A stretch of DNA of 64,000 nucleotides from Pseudomonas abietaniphila (GTDB taxonomy: Bacteria; Pseudomonadota; Gammaproteobacteria; Pseudomonadales; Pseudomonadaceae). Location: positions 5,332,001 through 5,396,000 of the forward strand of contig NZ_CP155619.1 in NCBI RefSeq assembly GCF_039697315.1, read 5' to 3'. Positions 9,203-18,292 of this stretch are shown in pieces (positions within the stretch are counted from its first letter, which is position 1; every line of letters starts with the position of its first letter). The notes under the pieces were generated by a model. The model was not told the DNA's origin. It did not search any database and saw only the letters and a program-made list of their open reading frames with translations. The position numbers and the translations under genes were made by a program.

Positions 9203-10453
9203 ATGTTCAGACCTCTTTTTGTATTCATCGGCACGCGTTACACCCGTGCAAAACGCCGTAATCATTTTGTCTCCTTCATTTCCCTGACGTCGATGATCGG
9301 TCTCGCCCTCGGCGTCGTGGTGATGATAGTCGTGTTATCGGTCATGAACGGTTTCGATCATGAGATGCGCACCCGCGTCCTCGGCATGGTCCCGCACGCG
9401 ACCATCGAATCCGGCGAGCCGATCAGCGACTGGCAAAGCCTGGCAGCCAAGGTCAAACAGAACCCCCAGGTGGAGGCGGTCGCGCCGTTCACGCAGATGC
9501 AGGGTTTGCTGACCAACAATGGCAATGTGCAGAAAATCCTGCTCAATGCCATCGACCCGGTCAGGGAACGCAAAGTTTCGATCATCGACGGCTTCATGAA
9601 ACAGGGCAGTCTTGACGATCTGGTGTCAGGCGGCTTTGGCGTGGTCATCGGCGACAAGGCCGCGACCAAGCTGGGCGTGGGCCTAGGCGACAAGGTGACG
9701 TTCGTGTCGCCTGAAGTGATGGTCACGCCAGCCGGCATGTTCCCGCGCATGAAGCGCTTCACCGTGGTTGGCATCTTCCACGTCGGCGCTGGTGAACTGG
9801 ACGGTTATCTCGGTGTGACCAACCTGCAGGATCTGGCGCGTCTGCACCGCTGGAAGCCTGATCAGGTGCAAGGGTTGCGCCTGAAGTTCACCGATCTGTT
9901 CAAGGCACCGCGCACGGCTTACGAGATTGCCCAGACCCTGGGCGAGCACCAGTATTACTCCCGTGACTGGACCCGTACCCACGGCAATCTGTATCAGGCC
10001 ATCGGCATGGAGAAATCCATCATTGGCCTGCTCCTGTTGCTGATCGTGGCAGTGGCGGCGTTCAACATCATTTCCACGCTGGTGATGGTGGTCAACGACA
10101 AGCGCGGTGACATCGCGATCCTGCGCACGCTGGGTGCCACGCCGGGCCAGATCATGCGCATCTTCATGGTTCAAGGCACGGTGATCGGCGTCGTCGGCAC
10201 GCTGGTAGGTGCCGGTGTCGGCATTCTGGCCGCGCTCAACGTCAGCTCGGCGATTTCGGCACTGGAAGGCCTGATCGGTCACAAGTTTCTCAACGCGGAT
10301 GTCTACTTCATCGACTATCTGCCTTCGCAATTGATGGCTGAGGACGTGCTGCTGGTCTGCGGCGCGGCCTTGGTCCTGAGTTTCCTCGCCACCCTGTATC
10401 CAGCCTGGCGTGCTGCGCGCACCCAGCCGGCAGAGGCGCTACGTTATGAGTGA
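9203..10453 (+). CDS. lolC: Lipoprotein-releasing ABC transporter permease LolC
   Basis: An inner-membrane subunit of LolCDE, which extracts mature outer-membrane lipoproteins and hands them to LolA. The 416-aa protein opens with [20 protein letters not shown], a positively charged N-terminus typical of LolC/E. A first transmembrane helix (residues about 25-50) is followed by a large periplasmic domain to about 270. Three more helices follow: [37 protein letters not shown] and the C-terminal [20 protein letters not shown]. The end is the MacB/FtsX-type motif [12 protein letters not shown]. Its stop codon overlaps the region of the lolD start, so the two are translationally coupled. It is clearly paralogous to the third gene of the cluster. 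Confidence 0.93.
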   Translation: MFRPLFVFIGTRYTRAKRRNHFVSFISLTSMIGLALGVVVMIVVLSVMNGFDHEMRTRVLGMVPHATIESGEPISDWQSLAAKVKQNPQVEAVAPFTQMQGLLTNNGNVQKILLNAIDPVRERKVSIIDGFMKQGSLDDLVSGGFGVVIGDKAATKLGVGLGDKVTFVSPEVMVTPAGMFPRMKRFTVVGIFHVGAGELDGYLGVTNLQDLARLHRWKPDQVQGLRLKFTDLFKAPRTAYEIAQTLGEHQYYSRDWTRTHGNLYQAIGMEKSIIGLLLLLIVAVAAFNIISTLVMVVNDKRGDIAILRTLGATPGQIMRIFMVQGTVIGVVGTLVGAGVGILAALNVSSAISALEGLIGHKFLNADVYFIDYLPSQLMAEDVLLVCGAALVLSFLATLYPAWRAARTQPAEALRYE

Positions 10454-10460
10454 GTCGGGC

Positions 10461-11144
10461 ATGAGTGATAAAGCTGTACTGAGTTGCCGCAACCTGGGCA
10501 AATCCTACGAGGAAGGCCCGGAATCCGTAGTGGTGCTGTCGGGCCTGCAGCTGGAGCTGCACCCGGGCGAGCGCGTGGCGATCGTCGGCAGTTCGGGGTC
10601 GGGCAAAAGTACCTTGCTCAACCTGTTGGGCGGACTGGACACGCCTACCGAGGGCAGTGTCTGGCTGGCCGGTGAAGAACTGTCCGCACTCAACGAAAAG
10701 GCCCGTGGCCTGCTGCGCAACCGCGCACTGGGTTTCGTGTACCAGTTCCACCACCTGCTGCCTGAGTTCACCGCACTGGAAAACGTCTGCATGCCGCTGC
10801 TGATCGGCAAGACCCCGATTCCGGAAGCGCGCCAACGCGCGACGGCGTTGCTGGAGCGGGTAGGGCTCAAGCACCGTCTGGCGCACAAGCCTTCGGAGCT
10901 GTCGGGTGGTGAGCGTCAGCGTGTGGCCATTGCCCGCGCGCTGGTCAATCAGCCAGGGCTGGTGATGCTCGACGAGCCGACCGGTAACCTCGACTCTCAT
11001 ACCGCACAGGGCATTCAGGACCTGATGCTGGAACTGAGCACTTCGTCGCGGACCGCGTTCCTGGTGGTGACTCACGACATGGCGCTGGCCCGTCAGATGG
11101 ACCGCGTATGGCGCCTGGAAGAAGGCCGTCTGGTCGAGGCGTGA
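10461..11144 (+). CDS. lolD: Lipoprotein-releasing ABC transporter ATP-binding protein LolD
   Basis: The ATPase that powers LolC/LolE. Walker A is [11 protein letters not shown] (about residue 43), the Q-loop lies in [18 protein letters not shown], the signature is [15 protein letters not shown] and Walker B is [13 protein letters not shown], followed by the VVTHDMALA switch His. I chose the ATG at 10461 (227 aa, [19 protein letters not shown]), the length I remember for Pseudomonas LolD. An in-frame ATG at 10446, overlapping the end of lolC, would add five residues and cannot be excluded. It is followed after 12 bp by an intrinsic terminator-like hairpin before lolE. Confidence 0.94.
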   Translation: MSDKAVLSCRNLGKSYEEGPESVVVLSGLQLELHPGERVAIVGSSGSGKSTLLNLLGGLDTPTEGSVWLAGEELSALNEKARGLLRNRALGFVYQFHHLLPEFTALENVCMPLLIGKTPIPEARQRATALLERVGLKHRLAHKPSELSGGERQRVAIARALVNQPGLVMLDEPTGNLDSHTAQGIQDLMLELSTSSRTAFLVVTHDMALARQMDRVWRLEEGRLVEA

Positions 11145-11155
11145 TGCCAACAACC

Positions 11156-11188
11156 CGCTGCCGGTCCTTCCGGCAGCGGTGGTTTTTT
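11156..11188 (+). terminator. Intrinsic terminator/attenuator between lolD and lolE
   Basis: CGCTGCCGG (11156-11164) pairs perfectly with CCGGCAGCG (11170-11178) around TCCTT, then GTGG and six T. This is a full intrinsic terminator inside what is usually regarded as one essential operon. Confidence 0.8.
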
Positions 11189-11222
11189 ACTTTTAGCTGC
11201 TTTTAGCTACGGTGCTCCACGA

Positions 11223-12467
11223 ATGTTCAGACCGTTATCCATTTTTATCGGCACGCGCTACACCCGGGCCAAGCGACGCAACCACTTCATCTCGTTCATC
11301 TCGATGACGTCGATGATCGGCCTGGCGTTGGGCGTCCTGGCGATGATCGTGGTGCTGTCCGTGATGAACGGCTTCCAGCAGGAAATGAGCTCGCGCATCC
11401 TCGGCATGGTCCCGCACGCGGTGATCGACGGGGTCAAGCCGCTGGATGACTGGAAGCCTGCCGCCGACGCTGCGATGAAGAACCCGCAGGTCACGGCTGC
11501 CGTACCCTTCACGCAAATGGACGGCATGCTGTCGTACAAGGGCACCATGCAGCCAATCGAGATCAACGGGGTTGATCCGGCGCTAGAGTCGAAGGTTTCC
11601 ATCGTCACCCAGCACATCGTTCAGGGCCGCCTTCAGGACCTGAAGCCCGGTGAGTTCGGCGTGGTGATCGGTGAGATCACCGCGCGGCGTTTTCGCCTGA
11701 ACGTCGGTGACAAGATCACCCTGATCGTGCCGGAAATCAGCAGCGACCCGGGCGGCATTACGCCGCGCCTGCAGCGCCTGACCGTGGTCGGTGTGTTCAA
11801 GGTCGGTGCCGAGCTGGACGGCTCGATGGCGCTGGTGAACGTGGCCGACGCCGCGACCATTCAACGCTGGCAGCCCAATCAAGTGCAGGGCGTACGCCTT
11901 GCTCTGACAGACCTGTACGCTGCACCGCAAGTCTCGGCGGCCATCGCCGGCGGGTTGGGCGCTGACTACAAGGCCGACGACTGGACGCACACCCAAGGCA
12001 GTCTGTTCAGCGCGATGAAAATGGAAAAAACCATGATCGGCCTGCTGCTGCTGATGATCGTGGCCGTTGCTGCATTCAACATCATCGCGACATTGATCAT
12101 GGTGGTGAACGACAAAGGCGCGGACATCGCCATTTTGCGGACGATCGGCGCCACGCCTCGGCAGATCATGACCATCTTCATGGTGCAGGGCACCGTGATC
12201 GGCGTTGTTGGCACCGTCATCGGGGGTGTACTGGGCGTGATCGCGGCCATCAATGTCAGTCAGTTGGTCGGCTGGGTGGAGCGGGTGACAGGCCAGCACA
12301 TCTTCACTTCAGACGTGTACTTCATCAGCAACCTGCCGTCGCATCTGGAAGGCAGTGACGTGGCGCTGATTTGCAGTGCGGGCTTCATTCTCAGCTTTCT
12401 GGCGACGATTTACCCGGCTTACCGCGCGGCACAGATTCAGCCGGCGCATGCGTTGCGGTATGAGTAA
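11223..12467 (+). CDS. lolE: Lipoprotein-releasing ABC transporter permease LolE
   Basis: The second permease of LolCDE, 414 aa, an evident paralogue of the first: it starts [20 protein letters not shown] and ends QPAHALRYE. The same four-helix layout is visible, with an N-terminal helix, a periplasmic domain of roughly 220 residues, [39 protein letters not shown] and ICSAGFILSFLATIYPAY. The two copies are most alike in N-terminus and membrane helices and diverge in the periplasmic domain, as expected for LolC versus LolE, which split LolA docking and lipoprotein binding between them. The C/E assignment rests on gene order only. It is separated from lolD by a terminator-like hairpin, so it may have its own promoter or depend on read-through. 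Confidence 0.92.
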   Translation: MFRPLSIFIGTRYTRAKRRNHFISFISMTSMIGLALGVLAMIVVLSVMNGFQQEMSSRILGMVPHAVIDGVKPLDDWKPAADAAMKNPQVTAAVPFTQMDGMLSYKGTMQPIEINGVDPALESKVSIVTQHIVQGRLQDLKPGEFGVVIGEITARRFRLNVGDKITLIVPEISSDPGGITPRLQRLTVVGVFKVGAELDGSMALVNVADAATIQRWQPNQVQGVRLALTDLYAAPQVSAAIAGGLGADYKADDWTHTQGSLFSAMKMEKTMIGLLLLMIVAVAAFNIIATLIMVVNDKGADIAILRTIGATPRQIMTIFMVQGTVIGVVGTVIGGVLGVIAAINVSQLVGWVERVTGQHIFTSDVYFISNLPSHLEGSDVALICSAGFILSFLATIYPAYRAAQIQPAHALRYE

Positions 12468-12497
12468 GCACCGAATTTTCTGACGCTGCATGACATC

Positions 12498-12587
12498 TGT
12501 GGGAGCGAATTCATTCGCGAGAGGCCGGTACAGTCGATACACCTATGTCGCCTGGACGCTTGCATCGCGAACGAATTCACTCCCACA
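12498..12587. repeat. REP doublet (inverted pair) between convergent lolE and copS
   Basis: TGTGGGAGCGAATTCATTCG (from 12498) and its near complement ending CGAATTCACTCCCACA (to 12587) form an inverted pair about 45 bp apart, typical of Pseudomonas REP doublets. It fills the gap between two convergent genes, where such elements commonly act as transcript ends. Confidence 0.85.
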
Positions 12588-12594
12588 AGAAACA

Positions 12595-13962
12595 TCACTG
12601 GCTCGCGGTCGGCAACTCGATCAAGAACCGCGTCATCCCTTCCTGTGACTCACAGCTGATCGTCCCGCCGTGGGCGTGGATGATCGATTGGGTAATCGCC
12701 AGTCCCAACCCCGCGTGCTCGCTGCTGCCTTCATGGCGGGCAGGATCCGCGCGGTAGAACCGGTCGAACAGTCTGGGCAATACTTCGGCCGGGATGGTCT
12801 GGCCGGTGTTTTCAACGGTGATCCGCACGCGTCGGGTCGCGGATTCGAGCTTCACGGCAACCTGGCCGTGAGGCGGGGTAAATCGCAGGGCGTTGCCCAG
12901 CAGGTTCGACAGCGCCCGACGGAGCATATGGCGATCGCCCGCCAGTTCGGCGTCTCCCTGACGACGGAGTTGCACGTGGGCTTCCTCCGCTAGCGGCAGG
13001 AAAAACTCCAGCAGCGCGTCAGTTTCTTCCGCCAGATGCAAGCGCTCCCGATTCGGACTCAGCAGGCCATGCTCGGCCTTGGCCAGATACAACATGTCGT
13101 TGACCATCTGCGCCATCCCCTGCAGTTCTTCCAGGTTGCCCAGCAGCGCCTCGCGGTACGCTTCAAGGTCCCGTGGGCGGGTGAGGGTGACTTGGGTATG
13201 CGTGAGCAGGTTCGACAGCGGTGTACGGAGTTCATGGGCAATGTCTGCGGAAAAAGCCGACAAGCGCTGAAATGCATCATCCAGGCGCCCCAGCATGGCG
13301 TTGAACGCCTGAGTGAGTTCTGCCAGCTCCACCGGCATTTCGTTGAGCGGCAGGCGCGTGGTCAGCGAACTGGCCGACACGCTGGCGGCGATTTCGCTCA
13401 TCTTGCGCAACGGACGCAAGCCGCTGCGGGCGGCCCATGCGCCGAGTAATGCGGTGGCCAGCGCCGACAAACCCACGGTCAGCCAGATCAGGTGCTGCAT
13501 GCGCTCCAGAAAGTGCTGATGGTGGGTAATGTCCAGCAACAGGGTCAGCTGTGGCGAGTCCTGTTCCTCCGGATTCAGCGCAACCGTGTAGGTGCGATAG
13601 GCAACGCCGCTGTCGGTCAGGGTGTGCAAGCCTGCGTGGACGCCAGGCCGCGGTAATGACGAGGCCAGGCTGTCGAACCACAGTGCGCCCGCCTGGCTGC
13701 GGACCTGCAAGGCCAGATCCGGCGAATGCCCAAGTTCATTCAGCAGCGCCGGTTTTCTGGCCTCGAGCTGTTCAAAAGTGACCACGTCCTTCAAGGCATC
13801 GCGCAGCGTCGGCAGCTTGCTGTCGAGCAGTTGCTGATCCAGCTCCAGGAAGTGCGCTTCGCTGGCGCGGTTGAACAACACGCCTGCCGTCAGCGACACC
13901 ACGGCGGTGCAGCCGGCGAACAGCAAAGCAAGTCGGCTGCCAAGGGAAATGCGTCGGAGCAT
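12595..13962 (-). CDS. copS: Copper-responsive sensor histidine kinase CopS
   Basis: An inner-membrane sensor of periplasmic copper that phosphorylates CopR. The 455-aa length fits heavy-metal sensor kinases (CusS/IrlS/CopS). There is a first membrane helix at residues 9-28, a periplasmic loop to about 160, and a second helix HLIWLTVGLSALATALLGAW. A HAMP segment (RPLRKMSEIAASVSASSLTTRLPLNEMPVEL) follows, then the phospho-acceptor motif FSADIAHELRTPLSNLLTHT. ATP-binding boxes are LRRALSNLLGNALRFTP (N box), ITVENTGQTIP (G1) and HAGLGLAITQSIIHAHGG (G2). Start and stop overlap copR as TGATG, so the two are coupled. Confidence 0.92.
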   Translation of the reverse strand: MLRRISLGSRLALLFAGCTAVVSLTAGVLFNRASEAHFLELDQQLLDSKLPTLRDALKDVVTFEQLEARKPALLNELGHSPDLALQVRSQAGALWFDSLASSLPRPGVHAGLHTLTDSGVAYRTYTVALNPEEQDSPQLTLLLDITHHQHFLERMQHLIWLTVGLSALATALLGAWAARSGLRPLRKMSEIAASVSASSLTTRLPLNEMPVELAELTQAFNAMLGRLDDAFQRLSAFSADIAHELRTPLSNLLTHTQVTLTRPRDLEAYREALLGNLEELQGMAQMVNDMLYLAKAEHGLLSPNRERLHLAEETDALLEFFLPLAEEAHVQLRRQGDAELAGDRHMLRRALSNLLGNALRFTPPHGQVAVKLESATRRVRITVENTGQTIPAEVLPRLFDRFYRADPARHEGSSEHAGLGLAITQSIIHAHGGTISCESQEGMTRFLIELPTASQ

Positions 13963-14642
13963 CAGAGGCTTCGCTCTTCGAGGACGTAGCCCATGCCGCG
14001 CACCGTATGAATCAGCTTGTTCGGATAGTCGTCGTCGACCTTGAGGCGCAAGCGTCGGATGGCCACCTCGATGACATTGGTGTCACTGTCGAAGTTCATG
14101 TCCCAGACCTGCGAGGCGATCAGCGATTTGGGCAGGACTTCTCCCTGACGGCGAAGCATCAATTCCAATAGCGCGAACTCCTTCGCGGTCAGGTCGATGC
14201 GCTGACCGTTGCGTTCGACGCGACGACGCAGCAGGTCCAGCCGCAGGTCAGCCAGTTGCAGATGGGTTTCCTGGCTGGCGCTGCTGCCACGGCGCAACAG
14301 GCTGCGCACGCGTGCCAGCAGTTCGGAGAATGCGAAGGGCTTGATCAGATAATCATCGGCGCCCAGCTCCAGGCCGCGTACACGGTCTTCTACCGCGTCG
14401 CGTGCAGTCAGAAACAGCACGGGCGTGTCGAGCCCCGCGCCTCGCACCGCTTGCAGAATCTGCCAGCCGTCACGACCGGGCAGCATCACATCCAGAATCA
14501 GCAACGCGTAGTCTCCGGTCAGCGCCAGATGCTGGCCGTTGGCGCCGTCGGCCACCCATTCGGTAGTGAAGCCGGCTTCGGTCAGGCCCTGGCGCAGGTA
14601 CTGGCCCGTTTTTGCTTGATCTTCGACGATCAGTAATTTCAT
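13962..14642 (-). CDS. copR: Copper response regulator CopR (OmpR/PhoB family)
   Basis: A 226-aa DNA-binding regulator. The receiver domain has the acidic pair near residue 8 ([12 protein letters not shown]), the phospho-accepting Asp in [15 protein letters not shown] (about residue 51), the conserved Thr in VLFLTARD and the Lys in [17 protein letters not shown]. The winged-helix domain spans about 125-226 with [20 protein letters not shown] and [20 protein letters not shown], ending GMGYVLEER. It is divergent from the cupredoxin gene, with a palindromic CopR-type box between them, so it probably activates that gene and perhaps itself when copper is high. Confidence 0.93.
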   Translation of the reverse strand: MKLLIVEDQAKTGQYLRQGLTEAGFTTEWVADGANGQHLALTGDYALLILDVMLPGRDGWQILQAVRGAGLDTPVLFLTARDAVEDRVRGLELGADDYLIKPFAFSELLARVRSLLRRGSSASQETHLQLADLRLDLLRRRVERNGQRIDLTAKEFALLELMLRRQGEVLPKSLIASQVWDMNFDSDTNVIEVAIRRLRLKVDDDYPNKLIHTVRGMGYVLEERSL

Positions 14643-14728
14643 GGGTCACTCATCGGTCGTCATGACGCTAGACAGTGGCGTTTCGCGGTGACGCTTTATA
14701 GCGCGACCGAGGCGGGCGGTGTTCAAGC

Positions 14729-14742
14729 TTACAAAGTTGTAA
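14729..14742. promoter_or_regulatory. CopR-type operator
   Basis: TTACAA-AG-TTGTAA is a perfect 6-2-6 inverted repeat. It resembles the CusR/CopR box (TGACAANNTTGTCA class) and lies 86 bp upstream of the cupredoxin start, between the divergent copR and cupredoxin genes. Confidence 0.7.
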
Positions 14743-14814
14743 TCTTGCGGTCAGCTGATTGCCAGTGGCGTCGGCCTACCTTGGCTCATCGATTGTCGCT
14801 GACTGGAGATTCAC

Positions 14815-15330
14815 ATGTTTGCTCGTTTGACCGCTGCTGCAGTGTTACTGGGTGTGAGCCTGTCGTCACTGGCGTCCCCCGGTGAGCATTTTGCTTTTGG
14901 CCATTCGGCCAAAGCCGACCAGGCAACCCGCACCATTGAGCTGACGCTGGGCGACATGTACTTCGAGCCCAAGTCCCTGGCCGTCAAGGAAGGGGAAACC
15001 GTGCGCTTCGTGCTGGTCAACAAGGGGCAGTTGCTGCACGAGTTCAACCTGGGTGACGCGGCCATGCATGCGGCGCATCAACAGGAGATGCTCAAGATGG
15101 TCGCCAGCGGCATGCTGACGTCGACCGGCATGAAACACGACGGCATGGCGGGCATGGATCATGGCGACATGGCCATGAAGCACGATGATCCGAACAGCGT
15201 GCTGGTCGAACCTGGCAAAACCGCCGAACTGACCTGGACCTTCACCAAGGCCACCGACCTTGAGTTTGCCTGCAATATTCCCGGCCATTATCAGGCCGGC
15301 ATGGTCGGAAAAATCGCGATTGCCGACTAA
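14815..15330 (+). CDS. Periplasmic copper-binding cupredoxin
   Basis: A 171-aa exported plastocyanin/azurin-like protein. The signal peptide is MFARLTAAAVLLGVSLSSLA with cleavage near AS-P. The mature part carries the first copper-ligand His in GQLLHEFNLG (about residue 81) and the C-terminal ligand loop FACNIPGHYQAGM, giving Cys, His and Met ligands of a type 1 site. Between them, about residues 100-125, is a Met/His-rich insert (MKHDGMAGMDHGDMAMKHDD) suited to binding extra copper. With copRS divergent and a CopR box in front, it is probably copper-induced and helps buffer or oxidise periplasmic copper. The same neighbour order occurs in other pseudomonads as I remember it. Confidence 0.9.
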   Translation: MFARLTAAAVLLGVSLSSLASPGEHFAFGHSAKADQATRTIELTLGDMYFEPKSLAVKEGETVRFVLVNKGQLLHEFNLGDAAMHAAHQQEMLKMVASGMLTSTGMKHDGMAGMDHGDMAMKHDDPNSVLVEPGKTAELTWTFTKATDLEFACNIPGHYQAGMVGKIAIAD

Positions 15331-15420
15331 TCGCTGAAAGCGCGGGACAAAACCTATAAACTTCGCGGTCAGGATTTTCAAATCAGTCCCTCACATCCGC
15401 TTTCAGGTTCAGGTCCCGCC

Positions 15421-16251
15421 ATGCATCCCGCAGCCGAACACTCGCCGCTGGGCAAGTCCAGTGAATACATCGCCACTTACACGCCGTCTTTGCTGTTTCC
15501 GATTCCCCGTGCCGCCAAATGGGCGGAGCTGGGGCTGACGGCCGAGACGCTGCCGTATCAGGGCGTCGACTTCTGGAACTGCTACGAGCTGTCCTGGCTG
15601 CTGCCTTCCGGCAAGCCGGTGGTCGCGATCGGCGAGTTCTGCATTCCGGCGGACTCGCCCAACATCATCGAGTCCAAGTCCTTCAAGCTTTACCTGAACT
15701 CGCTGAACCAGACGCCGTTCGCCTCGCAGGCTGAACTGGTGGCCACCCTGGAGAAAGACCTGTCGGGCGCTGCGGGCAAGCCGGTGGGTGTACGCATTCG
15801 TTCGCTGAAGGATATTGAGGCCGAGGGCATCGTGCCGGTGCCAGGGGTGTGCGTCGACGACCTGGACATCACCATCAGCAGCTATGACCGGCCCCAGCCT
15901 GAACTGCTGCAGTGCGATGAATCCCGTGTGGTGGAGGAGTCGCTGCACAGCCATCTGCTCAAATCCAATTGCCCGGTCACCAGCCAGCCGGACTGGGGCA
16001 GCGTTGCGGTGGAATATCGGGGTGCGGCGCTGGATCACGGCAGCTTTCTGGCTTATATCGTCAGTTTCCGCCAGCACTCGGACTTCCACGAGCAGTGCGT
16101 AGAGCGAATTTTTATGGACCTGCAGCGGCTGCTCAAGCCCGAGAAACTTACCGTGTCTGCGCGTTATGTGCGTCGCGGCGGGCTGGACATCAACCCGTAC
16201 CGCAGCACCGAAACACTCACACTGGAAAACGGGCGTCTGGCGCGTCAGTAA
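15421..16251 (+). CDS. queF: NADPH-dependent 7-cyano-7-deazaguanine reductase (preQ0 reductase)
   Basis: QueF reduces preQ0 to preQ1 with two NADPH in the queuosine tRNA-modification pathway. The 276-aa length is that of the long, two-domain (YqcD-type bimodular) class. The QueF motif [14 protein letters not shown] lies near residue 83. The catalytic Cys sits in [15 protein letters not shown] near residue 185, the conserved substrate Glu in [13 protein letters not shown] near 224. [14 protein letters not shown] is the C-terminal signature. The gene is monocistronic, with a bidirectional terminator downstream. I saw no convincing preQ1 riboswitch in its 90-bp leader. Confidence 0.95.
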   Translation: MHPAAEHSPLGKSSEYIATYTPSLLFPIPRAAKWAELGLTAETLPYQGVDFWNCYELSWLLPSGKPVVAIGEFCIPADSPNIIESKSFKLYLNSLNQTPFASQAELVATLEKDLSGAAGKPVGVRIRSLKDIEAEGIVPVPGVCVDDLDITISSYDRPQPELLQCDESRVVEESLHSHLLKSNCPVTSQPDWGSVAVEYRGAALDHGSFLAYIVSFRQHSDFHEQCVERIFMDLQRLLKPEKLTVSARYVRRGGLDINPYRSTETLTLENGRLARQ

Positions 16252-16297
16252 CTGCCGGGCCGCTTTGTAGGAGCGCCTTACGTTGCTGGAAACTGAA

Positions 16298-16320
16298 AAG
16301 CCCGTCATCAAGACGGGCTT
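16298..16320. terminator. Bidirectional terminator between queF and the DUF4404 gene
   Basis: AAGCCCGTC (16298-16306) pairs with GACGGGCTT (16312-16320) around ATCAA, with A-rich and T-rich flanks, between convergent genes. A REP fragment (TGTAGGAGCGC) lies just upstream at about 16267. Confidence 0.8.
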
Positions 16321-16343
16321 TGCATTTCACAGCAACGAAAACG

Positions 16344-16607
16344 TCAGATCCCGATATTGCCCAGGGTCAGCACGATGTTGCGCAGGGTCCCTGCAATTCC
16401 TGGGTGTTCCAGCTCGAAGCGCTCGACCGCTAGGTTCACGCCGTCGGCCAGGTTATTGTCCGGGGTCGCGGTTTCGACGGCGATCTCTGCTTGAATCTGC
16501 GCCATCAGCGCCTTCAGGTCAGCGCGTTCTTCTTCAGTCATTGGCGGATTCTGATCCAGTTGCTCGCGCAGGGTATCGAGTTGTGCTTGCAGTTCGCGGG
16601 CAGGCAT
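16344..16607 (-). CDS. DUF4404 family protein (87 aa)
   Basis: A small acidic, soluble protein. The first half is helical and heptad-like (ELQAQLDTLREQLDQNPPMT, then ERADLKALMAQIQAEIAVET). The second half reads NLADGVNLAVERFELEHPGI and AGTLRNIVLTLGNIGI, the conserved end of DUF4404. No function is established for the family. It lies leftward between queF and the HAD-like gene, as in other Pseudomonas genomes. Confidence 0.85.
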   Translation of the reverse strand: MPARELQAQLDTLREQLDQNPPMTEEERADLKALMAQIQAEIAVETATPDNNLADGVNLAVERFELEHPGIAGTLRNIVLTLGNIGI

Positions 16608-16722
16608 AGGGTGCTCCCTTCATGAATAGTCTCAGCATGGACCGCAATGCGTCGGCAAAGGTCCTTTGCAGCTAAGACTAATCCAGTCTGCGCCACCTTG
16701 CATGACGCCGATCAAACGCGTG

Positions 16723-17358
16723 TCAGGGCTTTTCCGACTTGAGGCGTCTCAGCGTGATATCGGCGAGACAGGACTCCAGTTCACCCAGGTGATCGATTAC
16801 CGAATGCGCGCCCGCTGCGTACAGTTCCAGCGTTGCTCGGCCACGCCGGCGTTCGCGGTCCAGATCGCTCAACGCCTCCCACTGTGCAGGAGACAATCCG
16901 CACAGAGGGCCGCACGATGCCAGACCCACCGTCCACAGTCCGGCGTTCAAACCGGCCATCAGCAGCCGTGGGTCGCCACTGACCAGCACGCAGCCGTCGA
17001 GCTGGCTGGCATTAAGTCCCATCAATGCTTGCCAGCATGCATCCGGCGCGGGCCAGTGGTTGTTCGGGCGGGGTGTGGACTGGATCAATCCCTCAAGCGG
17101 CGCAGCCAGTTGTTCGGCGATGCTGGCTGGGTATTCATCGATCCACGCACAGGGAATCTGTTGCTGCTTGAGGCTCTTGAGCGCTGCCAGTGCGCCGGGC
17201 GTGGGGGCGGCGAACGGGCGGGCATCCTGAGAATGGAACGAAAGCCCGTCACTGCTGCGTAGCGTCCGTGCCTGTGCACCGAAATCAACCAGGCAACCGC
17301 TCAGACCAAATAGCACGGCGGTGAAAGACGGGGCGGGCACTGCGACCGGGGCGAGCAT
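16723..17358 (-). CDS. HAD-superfamily-like protein without the catalytic aspartates
   Basis: A 211-aa protein with the phosphonatase-like HAD layout. I start at the ATG at 17358 because GAGAGGG lies just upstream; a TTG 15 bp further out is possible. The motif-I strand reads AVLFGLSGCLVDFG where active HADs have DxDGTLxD, so both catalytic Asp residues are replaced (Gly and Ser). Later motifs survive: GCVLVSGDPRLLMAGLNAGL with WTVGLASCG matches the motif-IV loop and the phosphonoacetaldehyde hydrolase-like AGxNAGxWTVG. It is probably a non-enzymatic or altered HAD protein, and its function is unknown. Confidence 0.8.
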   Translation of the reverse strand: MLAPVAVPAPSFTAVLFGLSGCLVDFGAQARTLRSSDGLSFHSQDARPFAAPTPGALAALKSLKQQQIPCAWIDEYPASIAEQLAAPLEGLIQSTPRPNNHWPAPDACWQALMGLNASQLDGCVLVSGDPRLLMAGLNAGLWTVGLASCGPLCGLSPAQWEALSDLDRERRRGRATLELYAAGAHSVIDHLGELESCLADITLRRLKSEKP

Positions 17359-17472
17359 GAAATTCCCTCTCAAATGGCAATGACGCTAAGGGATTTGCAT
17401 GACATTCCTGTGACCGACGCATGACATTGTGAGCGGATGTTTAAAGGCCTACGGCATTCCTTCAGTTTTCGA

Positions 17473-17503
17473 CGACGTAAAACGTCGCGGAACGCTTTAT
17501 ACT
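17473..17503 (+). promoter_or_regulatory. Putative mlaA promoter with overlapping inverted repeat
   Basis: A good -10 hexamer TATACT sits at 17498-17503, 60 bp before mlaA. The -35 zone is occupied by CGACGT-AAA-ACGTCG (17473-17487), an inverted repeat that could bind a regulator. I see no matching consensus -35. Confidence 0.4.
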
Positions 17504-17562
17504 CCCCCTCTTTGGCTTGGGGCGTAGCGCCCGCTTCATTACTTTGACTGGGAGTCTCAGCT

Positions 17563-18264
17563 ATGCCCGTGACCGGTGCAGGCTTTATCAATCGTCTGGC
17601 TCGAACGTGTTTCTGGGCCGGTCTGGCCTTGGTGCCCATGGCAGCTCACGCTGCAGAAGACGATCCATGGGAAGGCGTTAACCGCGCGATCTTCCGCTTC
17701 AACGACACCGTCGACACCTACGCGTTGAAACCCATCGCCCAAGGGTATGAATTCATTACCCCGCAGTTTCTCGAAGACGGCATCCACAACATGTTCAAGA
17801 ACATCGGTGAAGTGACCAACTTCGCCAACGATGTTCTGCAGGCCAAGCCTGAAGCCGCCGGTGTCGACACCGCGCGCCTGATCCTCAACACCACTTTCGG
17901 CCTGCTGGGCTTCTTCGACGTGGGCACCAAGATGGGCCTGCAACGCAACGACGAAGATTTCGGTCAGACCCTCGGTCACTGGGGTGTTGAAAGCGGCCCG
18001 TTCGTCATGCTGCCATTCTTCGGCCCGAGCACCGTGCGTGACGCATTCGCCAAGTACCCTGACACCTACACCCAGCCGTATCGCTACATCGACCACGTGC
18101 CAACCCGCAACACGGCTTTTGGCGTGAGCGTTGTAGATACCCGCGCCAGCCTGTTGTCGGCCGAGAAGCTGATCAACGGCGACAAATACATCTTCATTCG
18201 TAACGCCTACCTGCAGAACCGTGAGTTCAAGGTGAAAGACGGCAAGGTCGTCGACGATTTTTAA
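17563..18264 (+). CDS. mlaA: MlaA (VacJ) outer-membrane lipid asymmetry protein
   Basis: MlaA removes misplaced phospholipids from the outer leaflet and passes them to MlaC. The 233 aa contain the family core: DPWEGVNRAIFRFNDTVDTY after the signal peptide, VTNFANDVLQ, RLILNTTFGLLGFFDVGTKM, then QTLGHWGVESGPFVMLPFFG and DAFAKYPDTYTQPY. The signal peptide ends VPMAAHAAEDD with a signal peptidase I type AxA site. I find no lipobox Cys at the cleavage point, so unlike E. coli MlaA this protein may not be lipidated. Terminator downstream; the mlaBCDEF operon is not in the window. Confidence 0.92.
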   Translation: MPVTGAGFINRLARTCFWAGLALVPMAAHAAEDDPWEGVNRAIFRFNDTVDTYALKPIAQGYEFITPQFLEDGIHNMFKNIGEVTNFANDVLQAKPEAAGVDTARLILNTTFGLLGFFDVGTKMGLQRNDEDFGQTLGHWGVESGPFVMLPFFGPSTVRDAFAKYPDTYTQPYRYIDHVPTRNTAFGVSVVDTRASLLSAEKLINGDKYIFIRNAYLQNREFKVKDGKVVDDF

Positions 18265-18292
18265 TCGCCCTGCAATTCGCGTGAAGATGCAA

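Noticed and set aside
15331..15420. preQ1 riboswitch in front of queF
   Set aside because: I could not find the short hairpin plus A-rich tail pseudoknot of known preQ1 classes.
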